A stretch of DNA of 64,000 bases. Origin: Neobacillus sp. YX16. Lineage in GTDB: Bacteria; Bacillota; Bacilli; Bacillales; Cytobacillaceae. Position 1 is the stretch's first letter; each line of letters opens with the position of its first letter. The DNA is taken from NCBI RefSeq assembly GCF_030123505.1, contig NZ_CP126115.1, positions 882,001-946,000 on the forward strand, written 5' to 3'. Positions 53,678 through 62,593 of this stretch are shown piece by piece. A program made the position numbers and the translations under genes. The notes under the pieces are model-generated. The model saw nothing but the letters and a program-made list of their open reading frames with translations. It was not told the origin of the DNA and searched no databases.

Positions 53678-54502
53678 ATGAATCAACAAAAGTTGTCTGC
53701 AGAGCGACTCTTAGTTTATATCGTATTGCTAGTAGGTGGAATCTTAATGACGTTGCCATTATTCTGGGCAATATTTACATCGTTTAAAACAGCTGCTGAA
53801 GCAATGCAAACACCACCATCTCTTTTTCCAAATGAATGGTTAATAGATAATTATAAGAAGTTATTTGTTGAATTGAATTTTGGTACATATTTAAGAAATA
53901 CACTTGTGTTAGTAGCATTTTCCTTTCTCGGGTTATTTATTAACATGATGGCAGGGTATGGATTTGCAAAATTCAAATTTAAAAACAAAGAGAAGATTTT
54001 TTACTTAGTTTTAGCAACTATGATGATCCCGGGTCAAGCAACAATGATACCGAATTATTTAATATTAAATAAAATGGGACTAACAAATACAATGGCAGGA
54101 ATTATATTACCAGGTCTGGCAGGAGCCTTTACAATATTTTTATTCAGACAATTCATGGAAACGATTCCTGATGATTTAATTGAAGCGTCAAGAATAGATG
54201 GAGCTGGGAATATTAGAATATTTATGCAAATCGTGGCCCCTATCTGTAAGCCAATAATAGCAGTACAAGCTATTTTGGGATTTATTCATGCATGGAATAG
54301 CTTCCTATGGCCATTAATTGTTGCAAACTCAGAGGATTTATATACATTAGGTGTAGGACTTTCACTTTTAAAGGGGCAGAACGTCAGCGACTTTGCTCTA
54401 CAAATGACTGGTTCATCCGTGATGATTGTACCCGTAATTATTTTATTCCTATTTTGTCAGAAATATATTGTTGAAGGATTTACTACATCTGGTCTTAAAT
54501 AA
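53678..54502 (+). CDS. Sugar ABC transporter permease (MalG type, sulfatase locus)
   Basis: This 274-residue permease has six helices, an EAA loop (PDDLIEASRIDGAGNIRIFMQIVAPICKP) and C-terminal CQKYIVEGFTTSGLK. The ATG follows TTTAGGAGGCAGG. No ATPase gene accompanies the pair. It is followed 78 bp later by the sulfatase without a terminator, so the genes are probably cotranscribed. Confidence 0.93.
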   Translation: MNQQKLSAERLLVYIVLLVGGILMTLPLFWAIFTSFKTAAEAMQTPPSLFPNEWLIDNYKKLFVELNFGTYLRNTLVLVAFSFLGLFINMMAGYGFAKFKFKNKEKIFYLVLATMMIPGQATMIPNYLILNKMGLTNTMAGIILPGLAGAFTIFLFRQFMETIPDDLIEASRIDGAGNIRIFMQIVAPICKPIIAVQAILGFIHAWNSFLWPLIVANSEDLYTLGVGLSLLKGQNVSDFALQMTGSSVMIVPVIILFLFCQKYIVEGFTTSGLK

Positions 54503-54580
54503 TCTAGCAAAAGTAGTTACTACAAAAAGAAATGATAACTTGCTGGGAAGTAACAATTACGAGGAAGGGGAATTAATAGT

Positions 54581-56041
54581 ATGAGAATGTTAGTTTTGGA
54601 TTTAGATTCATTGAGACCAGATCACTTAGGCTGCTATGGATATCATCGAGAAACATCACCAAATATTGATAAAATTGCCGCAGAAGGAGTTCGTTTTACA
54701 AATTATTATACGTCAGATGCACCTTGTCTTCCCTCACGAACAGCCCTAATGACAGGACAATTTGGGATTCATAATGGTGCAGTTGGTCACGGTGGTACAG
54801 CAGCAGATTTACGTCATGAGGGACCAAAACGTGCTTTTCAAGATCGCTTAGTACGTGAAAGTTTGCCTGGATTTTTACGTTCTGAAGGATTAAGAACAGC
54901 TCTTATTAGTCCTTTTGCAGAGAGACATTCTTCTTGGCATTTTAATGCAGGATTTAACGAAATTTATAATACTGGTAATTGTGGGATGGAATCAGCTGAA
55001 GAAGTAACACCAACGGTACTTGACTGGGTGAAACGAAATGCGAAGGAGGATAATTGGTGTTTATATGTGAATTACTGGGATCCGCATACACCGTATCGTG
55101 TTCCATCAGATTTTGGAAACCCATTTGAAAATGATGACATACCAGAGTGGCTTACTGAAGAGGTATTAGAGAATCATAAAGGGTTAGTTGGCCCTCATAG
55201 TGTCCATGAAATAGATATGTATTGGAGTAAGCCATTACCGCAATTTCCAAGATATCCAGTAGAAATCAAAGATATGAATGATATGAAAAAAATGATTGAT
55301 GGGTATGACTGTGGTGTTCGATACATGGATGAACATATAGGCAGGATTTTTAAAGAACTTGAAAATCATGGATTAATGGAAGATCTAGTAATAGTTATAA
55401 CAGCCGACCACGGAGAGAATTTAGGAGAATTAGGAATATATGGTGAACATGGAACAGCAGATCATGGTACATGTCGAATTCCTATGATTATTCGTTGGCC
55501 AGGAATGAATCAAGGTCATGTGGATAACGGCTTACATTATAGCTTAGATTTAGCACCTACTTTAGCAGAAATGTTTAATAAACCAGGAAAACCAAGCTGG
55601 GATGGAGCTAGCTATGCACCCGTTCTTAAAAGTGGAGAAACTAGCGATAGAGAATTTTTAGTGATTTCACAATGTGCACATGTTTGCCAGCGTGGAGTTC
55701 GTTTTGGTGATTGGCTGTATATTCGCACATACCATGATGGATATCATTTATTCGATAAGGAAATGTTATTCAACTTAAAAGAGGATCCCTATGAACAAAA
55801 CAATATTGCGAGTGAACGAAAGGATATTTGTAAAGAAGCAGTATATTATTTGAACGATTGGCACGATGAAATGATGAAAACAATGGATTATGATGTTGAT
55901 CCACTTTGGACAGTAATGAAAGAAGGTGGTCCATTCCATGCAAATGGGCACTTGAAGATGTATTCTGAAAGGTTAAAACAAACTGGACGTGAAGAATTAA
56001 TTTCAAAATTAAAAAAACGTCATCCAAGAGAATTCGAATAA
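54581..56041 (+). CDS. Cytoplasmic sulfatase (arylsulfatase superfamily)
   Basis: This 486-residue type I sulfatase has Cys49 in the CxPSR motif (CLPSR), to be oxidised to formylglycine, followed by TALMTGQ. Metal ligands are at the N-terminus (LVLDLDSLRPDHLG, Asp pair) and in TADHGENLGELG. There is no signal peptide, so it must act on imported substrate in the cytoplasm, releasing sulfate from a sulfated sugar. C-terminal DGYHLFDKEMLFNLKEDPYEQ is usual in the family. The ATG follows GAGGAAGGGG. It is paired with the maturase gene 26 bp downstream. Confidence 0.93.
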   Translation: MRMLVLDLDSLRPDHLGCYGYHRETSPNIDKIAAEGVRFTNYYTSDAPCLPSRTALMTGQFGIHNGAVGHGGTAADLRHEGPKRAFQDRLVRESLPGFLRSEGLRTALISPFAERHSSWHFNAGFNEIYNTGNCGMESAEEVTPTVLDWVKRNAKEDNWCLYVNYWDPHTPYRVPSDFGNPFENDDIPEWLTEEVLENHKGLVGPHSVHEIDMYWSKPLPQFPRYPVEIKDMNDMKKMIDGYDCGVRYMDEHIGRIFKELENHGLMEDLVIVITADHGENLGELGIYGEHGTADHGTCRIPMIIRWPGMNQGHVDNGLHYSLDLAPTLAEMFNKPGKPSWDGASYAPVLKSGETSDREFLVISQCAHVCQRGVRFGDWLYIRTYHDGYHLFDKEMLFNLKEDPYEQNNIASERKDICKEAVYYLNDWHDEMMKTMDYDVDPLWTVMKEGGPFHANGHLKMYSERLKQTGREELISKLKKRHPREFE

Positions 56042-56067
56042 TCTGCACCAGGAGAGGGAAGTTAGCT

Positions 56068-57330
56068 ATGACTTGTTTAACATCTAATCATGGAAGTATT
56101 GGTGTTATGTGGAAAACGGTTTCAGAGGCCTGTAATTTGGCCTGTGATTATTGCTATTATAGCCGTTGCGGAGGGAAACCTGGTAAAATCGATAGAATCG
56201 AATATGATGTACTTGAAAAATTTATTAAGGAATATATGGCAATATCCAACGGGGTAGCAAAATTTGCCTGGCAGGGTGGGGAACCCTTGTTGGCAGGTTT
56301 AGAATTTTTTGAAAAGGTTGTTGAACTGCAAGCGAAATATGCCCCTCCCCATACTATGATCAGCAATTCCTTACAAACAAATGGGACATTGTTGAACGAT
56401 GAAATTGCTCAATTTTTAAAGAAATACAACTTTTTAGTGGGAGTTAGTCTAGACGGACCGAAGGAAATCAATGATGCTAGGCGGATTACTGGGTCTGGGG
56501 CAGGGAGCTTTGACCGAGTAATGCGTGGGATTGAATTATTACGTAAACATGAGGTTGATTTTAATATTTTAACGGTTATTCATGAAAACAATGTAAATAA
56601 GGCAAAAGAATTAATGGAATTTTATCAACGAGAGAAATTTACGTTTGTACAATTTATTCCATGTATGGACTTTCGGGCCCAAGAAACGGATGCAAAGGGG
56701 GATTACTTAATTACACCAGAAGAGTATGGAGTATTTCTTTGTGAAGCATTCGATATCTGGTATAACGATGGGAATCCAACTACATCTGTCCGATTTTTCG
56801 ATAACATGCTGAATGTATATGTGCATCGTGAAGCTGAATTATGTGTTCACCGCAAGTCTTGTCCAAAAACACTAATTCTTGAGCAAAATGGGGACGCGTA
56901 TCCATGTGATTTCTTCATTAATGATCAATATAAGCTTGGGAATGTTGGGAGTGATAGTTTAGAAGATATCTTGAATAGCCCAATCTATCAGGAATTTCTT
57001 AAGCTAAAACCAAATCTGCCAAAACAGTGTCAAAGCTGCCATTATATTGATCTTTGTCACGGCGGCTGCCCTCGTAATCGTACATGGAGTTTTGGAGAGG
57101 ATGAAACGCTAGTTGATGTTGATTATTTCTGTCAAAGCTACAAACAAATCTACGCCTATGCTCATGAGAGAATGGAAATCGTTGCCGAAAACATCAAAAA
57201 ACGCTGGCTGAATGAGTATATAAATACGGGATTAAAACTTCCGACCAGAAATGACCTATGTATTTGTGGCAGCGGTAAAAAATATAAAAAATGCTGTGAA
57301 GCTTTCCAAAATGTTATCGGAACAAAATAA
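56068..57330 (+). CDS. Anaerobic sulfatase maturase (radical SAM, SPASM, SEC-C)
   Basis: This 420-residue enzyme oxidises the active-site Cys (or Ser) of sulfatases to formylglycine using S-adenosylmethionine and three 4Fe-4S clusters. The radical SAM motif is Cys22-x3-Cys26-x2-Cys29 (CNLACDYC). The SPASM domain supplies further Cys residues (CVHRKSCPKT, YPCDFF, CQSCHYIDLCHGGCPR, YFCQSY). A SEC-C-type zinc motif ends the protein (CICGSGKKYKKCC), an addition not present in the best-studied enzyme of Clostridium perfringens, which is about 370 residues long. The ATG follows AGGAGAGGGAAG. Confidence 0.93.
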   Translation: MTCLTSNHGSIGVMWKTVSEACNLACDYCYYSRCGGKPGKIDRIEYDVLEKFIKEYMAISNGVAKFAWQGGEPLLAGLEFFEKVVELQAKYAPPHTMISNSLQTNGTLLNDEIAQFLKKYNFLVGVSLDGPKEINDARRITGSGAGSFDRVMRGIELLRKHEVDFNILTVIHENNVNKAKELMEFYQREKFTFVQFIPCMDFRAQETDAKGDYLITPEEYGVFLCEAFDIWYNDGNPTTSVRFFDNMLNVYVHREAELCVHRKSCPKTLILEQNGDAYPCDFFINDQYKLGNVGSDSLEDILNSPIYQEFLKLKPNLPKQCQSCHYIDLCHGGCPRNRTWSFGEDETLVDVDYFCQSYKQIYAYAHERMEIVAENIKKRWLNEYINTGLKLPTRNDLCICGSGKKYKKCCEAFQNVIGTK

Positions 57331-57334
57331 TAAA

Positions 57335-57359
57335 AAAGCATCGGAATCCGATGCTTTTT
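57335..57359 (+). terminator. Terminator after the maturase gene
   Basis: AAAGCATCGGA/TCCGATGCTTT around a very short loop is followed by T; it closes the importer-sulfatase-maturase operon. Confidence 0.9.
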
Positions 57360-57392
57360 GTTTTCTATCAATCTATAAGCAATATAATAACT

Positions 57393-57455
57393 ATTTCCAT
57401 AATCTACTAAATGGTCGGGCCTCAGTGAGTCAACATCGATATAAAGAATTTTCAT
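57393..57455 (-). pseudogene. 5' remnant of a second sulfatase gene
   Basis: On the minus strand, ATG 57455, with GAAAGGAAG upstream, begins MKILYIDVDSLRPDHLVDYG, which closely matches the start of the sulfatase at 54581 (MRMLVLDLDSLRPDHLGCYG). After about 21 codons homology ends, and the frame runs into the antisense of the maturase terminator. It looks like the start of a lost or rearranged sulfatase gene. Confidence 0.7.
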
Positions 57456-57579
57456 TTGATATTCTTCCTTTCTTATATAAATTTGTCTATTAACTGATGC
57501 ATGAAACAACGAAAATGGGTAGATTTTTGTGACTTTTGTCATAATTTGAATAATTTTTTAAAAAAATTATTTTTTAATA

Positions 57580-57608
57580 TTGAAACCGATTACAAATAGA
57601 ATTATAAT
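57580..57608 (+). promoter_or_regulatory. Promoter of the LacI/GH35 operon with cre overlap
   Basis: TTGAAA (57580-57585), 17 bp, TATAAT (57603-57608): a near-consensus sigma-A promoter. TGAAACCGATTACA (57581-57594), a 14 of 14 cre match, covers the -35. Confidence 0.85.
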
Positions 57609-57615
57609 AAATCCA

Positions 57616-57713
57616 TTGAAACGTTTCAATTAAATTAGATTGGTAGAATATATTTTTTTACCCATCTATTGAAACGTTACAAAAAAATTTAGGTTTTTTT
57701 TGAAACGTTTCAA
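57616..57713 (+). promoter_or_regulatory. Three LacI-type operators in front of the LacI gene
   Basis: TTGAAACGTTTCAA occurs at 57616-57629 (at the predicted transcription start) and 57700-57713, and the variant TTGAAACGTTACAA at 57669-57682. Starts are 53 and 31 bp apart. They fit autoregulation by the downstream LacI protein. Confidence 0.8.
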
Positions 57714-57728
57714 AGAAGGGGGATAGAA

Positions 57729-58700
57729 GTGGTTAATTTAAAAGATGTAGCGAAGCGAGCTGGTGTAAGTGTTTCGACTGCCTCCTATTCAATAAATGGA
57801 AGCACATTAATTTCAGATGATACAAAAAAGAAAGTGTTGGACGCTGCGAGAGAAATTGGCTATCGTCCCAATGGAATGGCGAAAAATCTTAAAAAACAAA
57901 AGACGAATATTATTGGTTTGTTTTTGAGTGGTTTTTCTGGACCGTTTTTCACGGAAATGATGGAAGGCATTCAGGATGAGGTGATGAGTAAAGGATATGA
58001 ACTTGTCGTTTGCGCATCAGCCGATAGACATCGGCTTCTTGTTGAAAGTTATGTGGATGGGGCAATTATTCTAAATTATCATATGGAAGATCATTTGCTA
58101 GAAAACCTTGCCAATGAAAAGCTGCCAATTATCATGCTTGATCGAGAGCTAAAGGGTCCATACATCAAAAATGTTTTGCTCCCAAATGAGAAAGGTTCTG
58201 CGATGATGGTTAATTATTTGATCTCAAAAGGTCACAAAAGGATTGGTTTTATCGCAGGATCAATGGAATCATATGATGGAGAAACTCGGTTAAAAGGTTT
58301 TATTAAGGAGCTAAAAAATAACAATATTAGCTTTTTAGAGCGGGACCTGCTTCGAGCAGAGTTCACAGAATTAAGCGGTTATTATCAGATGAGCAGCTAT
58401 TTGGAAAAGATGGGCAATGATTTACCGACTGCAATGGTTTGTGCAAATGATGAGATGGCATTGGGTGCTATCAGAGCCATACAGGAAAATGGATTAGATG
58501 TGCCGGATGATATTGCAATAGTTGGATTCGATGATATTTACGCATCTCAAAATAATAATCCCCCACTTACAACAATCAAAGTGCCGAGAAAACAATGGGG
58601 GACCATTGCAGCACAATCATTATTTCAAATGCTCGATAATCAATTTGACTTTGAACCGGAGCCTATTTTGGTTGAATTAATAGGCAGAACTTCAGGTTAG
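57729..58700 (+). CDS. LacI-family regulator of the sulfated-sugar/GH35 locus
   Basis: This 323-residue regulator has an N-terminal HTH with hinge (VNLKDVAKRAGVSVSTASYSINGSTLISDDTKKKV) and a sugar-binding core (NIIGLFLSGFSGPFFTEMMEG, KRIGFIAGSMESYDGETRLKGF, PTAMVCANDEMALGAIRAI, and VGFDDIYASQNNNPPLTTI). It starts at GTG 57729 behind GAAGGGGGATAG. Three matching palindromes lie in its own leader and two in front of the importer operon, so it most likely represses both. It is followed 8 bp later by the GH35 gene. Confidence 0.93.
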   Translation: MVNLKDVAKRAGVSVSTASYSINGSTLISDDTKKKVLDAAREIGYRPNGMAKNLKKQKTNIIGLFLSGFSGPFFTEMMEGIQDEVMSKGYELVVCASADRHRLLVESYVDGAIILNYHMEDHLLENLANEKLPIIMLDRELKGPYIKNVLLPNEKGSAMMVNYLISKGHKRIGFIAGSMESYDGETRLKGFIKELKNNNISFLERDLLRAEFTELSGYYQMSSYLEKMGNDLPTAMVCANDEMALGAIRAIQENGLDVPDDIAIVGFDDIYASQNNNPPLTTIKVPRKQWGTIAAQSLFQMLDNQFDFEPEPILVELIGRTSG

Positions 58701-58708
58701 CGAGGTGT

Positions 58709-61078
58709 ATGATGATACGGATAAAGGATGAGAAAATATGCATTAATGGTAAGGATGTCCTCCTATTTGGTGGAGAGCTTCATTACTTCCGTGTACCGAA
58801 AAAGGAATGGAGAAACAGGATTCGTCAGGTGAAAGAAGCAGGAGCAAACATGATTAGCACCTATGTTCCATGGATCTTTCATGAGATTGAGGAAGGTGTT
58901 ATTGATCTAACAGGGGAGACAAGGCCTGAAAGAGATCTTAAAACATTTCTTCAACTCATCAGCGAGGAAGGGCTTTATTGCCTTGTAAGACCAGGACCAT
59001 ATGTTATGGCAGAAGTTGTCGATCATGGTGTCCCAACATGGTTCATTGAAAATTATCCCGAAGCTATAGCAAAAACAAATCGGGGAGAAAATCATCCTAC
59101 TCGAGTTGTTAGTTATATGCATCCTGTTTTCTTAGAAAAATGTGAAAAATGGTATCAAGCAGTCTGTGCCATTATCGAACCGTTTCAGGTTTCAAACCAT
59201 GGACCAGTTATTTTATTCCAACTCGATAATGAAGTAGGAATGTTCCATTGGGTAACCAATCAGCCAGATTATAATCAGGAAACGCTAGCACAATTCGAAG
59301 AATATTTAAGAAAACATTATTCTTACGAAGAATTTGAAAAAACCTTTCGTATTCCCTTTGATGAAATAAAAGAATTCGCCAGTTTAATGGTGAAAAAACC
59401 TGAATCGATTTATGCACATGCACTTCGAAATGAGTTTGGATTATTTTTCCGTGAGCATTACCGAACATTCATTGAGCATTTGAAACATTCAGCGGAGGGA
59501 AAAGGGATTAACGTACCATTTGTGGTAAATATTCACGGTTTCCATACGATTGATCTGTTAAAAAGAGGAACGATGTACCCTATAGGGATTTCTCAATTAC
59601 TTGAAACTGCAAAAATTGAGAATGTCTTAATGGCTGGAGATTACTACATTGGCAATATTGAATACGATAACTACATTGATATTGTTCTGGCGAATGCCTT
59701 TACACGAGCGATTCAATGGAAAGAGCAGCCTTTATTTTCTGCAGAATTCCAGGGTGGTAGTATTCATGACAAGCCAAGGCTTCAACCGACCGCATTTGAT
59801 TTAACAACGAGGCTTTGTATCGCTGATGGGATGAATGGTATCAACTATTACATGTTCGCTGGGGGAGAAAATTACGAAAACATAGGATTGTTTGGAAGAC
59901 GCCATGAGTGGCAGGCACCTCTTTCAGCAAGTGGTGATAAAAGACCGCATTACTTCGTAATTCAGCACTTAGGTGAAATGATAAAAGCATATGAGAACTC
60001 TCTCATTAAGACAAAGCCAGCGGCCGACACCTCCATTGGGTTTTACCCTGATTATTACATGACCGAATTCTATGATGAGCATACCAAGAGCATGGTGGAA
60101 ACAATTCAGCATGGAAGAGAAGCTTACTTATATAACGGTATCGCAAAAGGATTAAGAACCAATAACATCATTTTTGAAGGTACAAATGTAATGAGTGATG
60201 ATGAGATTGATCCAGCAAAAGTTCCTACACTCTGGATGTTCACTACTAAATGGATGGATGAAAATATTCAACAAAAACTTGTCTGTTATTTAGAAAACGG
60301 TGGTCAACTGATTATGTTTCCCACCATCCCAGTTAAAACGATGAAAAATATTCCATGTACCGTTTTGAAGGATTATATCGGTATTCATATTAAAGGACAT
60401 AAAAACCATGGTTTTGCATGTATTGACGAGATTGATAATGTTCAAGTCGAATATATGGAAACATATGAGATCGAGGAAGGCGCCTTTGCATGGAGCGAAG
60501 ATGCTGACCGAGACGTAATCGCTTTTGAGAAACGACTTGGAAAAGGAAACTTGATTATGTTTGGCGTCGGCATGGGATTCAATTTTAATTATCAGTTTGA
60601 TTGTATTGCAAGTCTTGCAGTAAGGTCGGGAACTAAAAGTAGATTTTCACTGGAGGATGAACTGGATATCACTGTTCGGTCTGATTCAGAGGGTGGGAAA
60701 TTCTACTTCCTAAACAACTTCGATGAATACAAAAAGGTCACAACAGTGAATGATTCTGGACAAACCCTTTTTGGTGGAAAGAGGTTTGTTATTCCTCCCA
60801 AGAGCGGACTTATACTGCCATATAACATTTCCTTGAGAGAGGATTTATCCATCTGTTATGGATCAGGAGAAATATACAGAACTGAACAGGATAGCGATAA
60901 GTTAGTACTTACCTTTAGAGTCACTCAAGAAGAAGAGGAATTTGTTTTTGAATCCTCTCAATGGGTTCCATATGAAACTGAAACAGCATCTGTAGTGAAG
61001 TTGAATGGCAATCAATATAAAGTGGTGATTCAATCAAGGTCTGAAAGTGAAACCATCCTATTCCGACTAAAGCATTAA
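58709..61078 (+). CDS. GH35 beta-galactosidase, cytoplasmic
   Basis: This 789-residue enzyme has an N-terminal GH35 barrel (LLFGGELHYFRVPKKEWRNRIRQVKEAGANMISTYVPW). The predicted acid/base is Glu175 in FQLDNEVGMF and the nucleophile Glu346 in FSAEFQGGS. The C-terminal half (about 420-789) contains a glutamine-amidotransferase-like and beta-sandwich portion common in long members. There is no signal peptide. It removes terminal beta-galactosyl (or related) residues from oligosaccharides taken up by the importer. The start could be ATG 58709 or 58712; GAGGTG precedes. Likely cotranscribed with the LacI gene. Confidence 0.9.
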   Translation: MMIRIKDEKICINGKDVLLFGGELHYFRVPKKEWRNRIRQVKEAGANMISTYVPWIFHEIEEGVIDLTGETRPERDLKTFLQLISEEGLYCLVRPGPYVMAEVVDHGVPTWFIENYPEAIAKTNRGENHPTRVVSYMHPVFLEKCEKWYQAVCAIIEPFQVSNHGPVILFQLDNEVGMFHWVTNQPDYNQETLAQFEEYLRKHYSYEEFEKTFRIPFDEIKEFASLMVKKPESIYAHALRNEFGLFFREHYRTFIEHLKHSAEGKGINVPFVVNIHGFHTIDLLKRGTMYPIGISQLLETAKIENVLMAGDYYIGNIEYDNYIDIVLANAFTRAIQWKEQPLFSAEFQGGSIHDKPRLQPTAFDLTTRLCIADGMNGINYYMFAGGENYENIGLFGRRHEWQAPLSASGDKRPHYFVIQHLGEMIKAYENSLIKTKPAADTSIGFYPDYYMTEFYDEHTKSMVETIQHGREAYLYNGIAKGLRTNNIIFEGTNVMSDDEIDPAKVPTLWMFTTKWMDENIQQKLVCYLENGGQLIMFPTIPVKTMKNIPCTVLKDYIGIHIKGHKNHGFACIDEIDNVQVEYMETYEIEEGAFAWSEDADRDVIAFEKRLGKGNLIMFGVGMGFNFNYQFDCIASLAVRSGTKSRFSLEDELDITVRSDSEGGKFYFLNNFDEYKKVTTVNDSGQTLFGGKRFVIPPKSGLILPYNISLREDLSICYGSGEIYRTEQDSDKLVLTFRVTQEEEEFVFESSQWVPYETETASVVKLNGNQYKVVIQSRSESETILFRLKH

Positions 61079-61114
61079 AAGACAGGGTTATTGACTGCTG
61101 CAATGAAGGGATTA

Positions 61115-61133
61115 AGAACCATCAAATGGTTCT
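61115..61133 (+). terminator. Intercistronic hairpin before the next binding protein
   Basis: AGAACCAT/ATGGTTCT around CAA forms a compact stem without a T run, between the GH35 gene and the binding-protein gene. It may modulate mRNA stability rather than end transcription. Confidence 0.5.
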
Positions 61134-61184
61134 ATCTATAAAACTAGTAATTTATAAATCTTTTAAAAAAGAGGAGAGGTATTA

Positions 61185-62567
61185 ATGAAAAAGTTTTTAG
61201 CGATTTTTGCAGTTTTAACCCTACTTTTTTCTCTAGCAGCTTGTAGCAGTGCTAAAGAAACAAGTGGTGAAAAATCTAAGGAGAAAGATAGTAAAAAAGA
61301 AGAAGTAACCCTTTCGTATGCAAACTGGAATTTAGGAACGGAAGAGGAGCAAAATTTAGAAAGGTTAATGATTAAAGCATTCCAAGAGAAATACCCGCAT
61401 ATCAAAGTTGAAATCAATGAAACAGTTACTACAAAAGATTGGAATGGGACATTAGCTACCGCAGCAAGCAGTGGCACAATGCCGGATATATTTGCCTTAC
61501 CGCAAATCCCACTAGCGTTATCTAATGATTGGTTATTAGATATATCGGAACTGGCTTCAAAGGATAAAGATTTTGCAAATATTCCTCAAATAGTTCAAGA
61601 TTCTGCTTCTTATAACGGAAAAATGTACGCAGTGCCTTTTGGACAGCATTTTCTCGGTTATTTTGTAAACAAGGATTTATTTAATGCAGCAAATTTAGAT
61701 TATCCTGAATTTGGAACGCCTGTTGAAGAATTCATTTCTGGAGTTAAAGAAGTTACAAATTTAAGCAAAGGTATTGCAGGTATAAACAATCCTTCGGCAG
61801 TAGTTGATTGGTATCCTGCTGCTGTAAATTCAGACATGGGTTGGTACACATTAAAAGATGGCCAATACTCATTAGATAGCACAGAGTTTATTAATGCGGT
61901 AAATCTAGCAAAAGAATTTAGTACAAACGGTTATGCTTATGACACATTAACAGATGAGCAAAAAGCGAATTTTAAAGGTAAAGATGGAAATGAAGTGTTC
62001 CTTCAAGGTGGACTCGCTATTAAGTGGGACGGAACATGGGCTGCTCCAGACTTATCTGAAAAAGCAACGTTTGATTGGGACTTTATTGGTCTTCCTGGCG
62101 GTGTAACAGCAGTAGCAAATGACTTTGTAGGAATTTCTAAATCAAGTAAACATCCTGAAGAGGCTTATCTTTTTGCTAAATGGATGTCATATGGTAAAGA
62201 AGGCTATATGAAACGTTTAGAAATTGCAGACAAAGAAGAAATCGTTTTAAACACATTGCCAATTACAACTGACGAGGAAGTTCTTGATGAATTTTTTGCC
62301 TTGGTGGATGTACCTGGAATTCGCACAGCATATGAAAACCTAGATAAGGCAATCCTTGAACCTGTAAAAATGGTACCTGGATATGTTGATGCAAGATGGC
62401 AGGCACTTACTGGTGTTAAAGCAGGTGATAAGGCAAACGCAACTACAGGGGAATTAGTGGATAGCTTTGTTAAAGGCCAACTTAAAGTTGAAGACTACGC
62501 AAAACAACTTGATCAATTAGCAGATCAAAAAAGTGTTGAAGCACAAGAAGCTTTAAAAAATAAGTAA
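61185..62567 (+). CDS. Sugar ABC transporter binding lipoprotein (distal)
   Basis: This 460-residue family 1 binding protein has a lipoprotein signal (AVLTLLFSLAACSSAK). Landmarks include VTLSYANWNLGTEEEQNLERL, SSGTMPDIFALPQIPLAL and the GGLAIKWDGTW motif, with a late APDLSEKATFDWDFIGLPGG. ATG follows AAAGAGGAGAGG. It lies downstream of GH35 and upstream of a large secreted protein gene; its permeases are probably beyond the window. Galactosides or sulfated galactans are a plausible but unproven ligand. Confidence 0.91.
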   Translation: MKKFLAIFAVLTLLFSLAACSSAKETSGEKSKEKDSKKEEVTLSYANWNLGTEEEQNLERLMIKAFQEKYPHIKVEINETVTTKDWNGTLATAASSGTMPDIFALPQIPLALSNDWLLDISELASKDKDFANIPQIVQDSASYNGKMYAVPFGQHFLGYFVNKDLFNAANLDYPEFGTPVEEFISGVKEVTNLSKGIAGINNPSAVVDWYPAAVNSDMGWYTLKDGQYSLDSTEFINAVNLAKEFSTNGYAYDTLTDEQKANFKGKDGNEVFLQGGLAIKWDGTWAAPDLSEKATFDWDFIGLPGGVTAVANDFVGISKSSKHPEEAYLFAKWMSYGKEGYMKRLEIADKEEIVLNTLPITTDEEVLDEFFALVDVPGIRTAYENLDKAILEPVKMVPGYVDARWQALTGVKAGDKANATTGELVDSFVKGQLKVEDYAKQLDQLADQKSVEAQEALKNK

Positions 62568-62593
62568 TCGAATGGTTTGAGGAGGTTGATAGT

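Noticed and set aside
57162..57542. 126-residue minus-strand frame containing a sulfatase-like start
   Set aside because: Only about 21 codons from 57455 resemble a sulfatase; the rest is antisense to the maturase gene and its terminator, so it is a remnant, not a gene.
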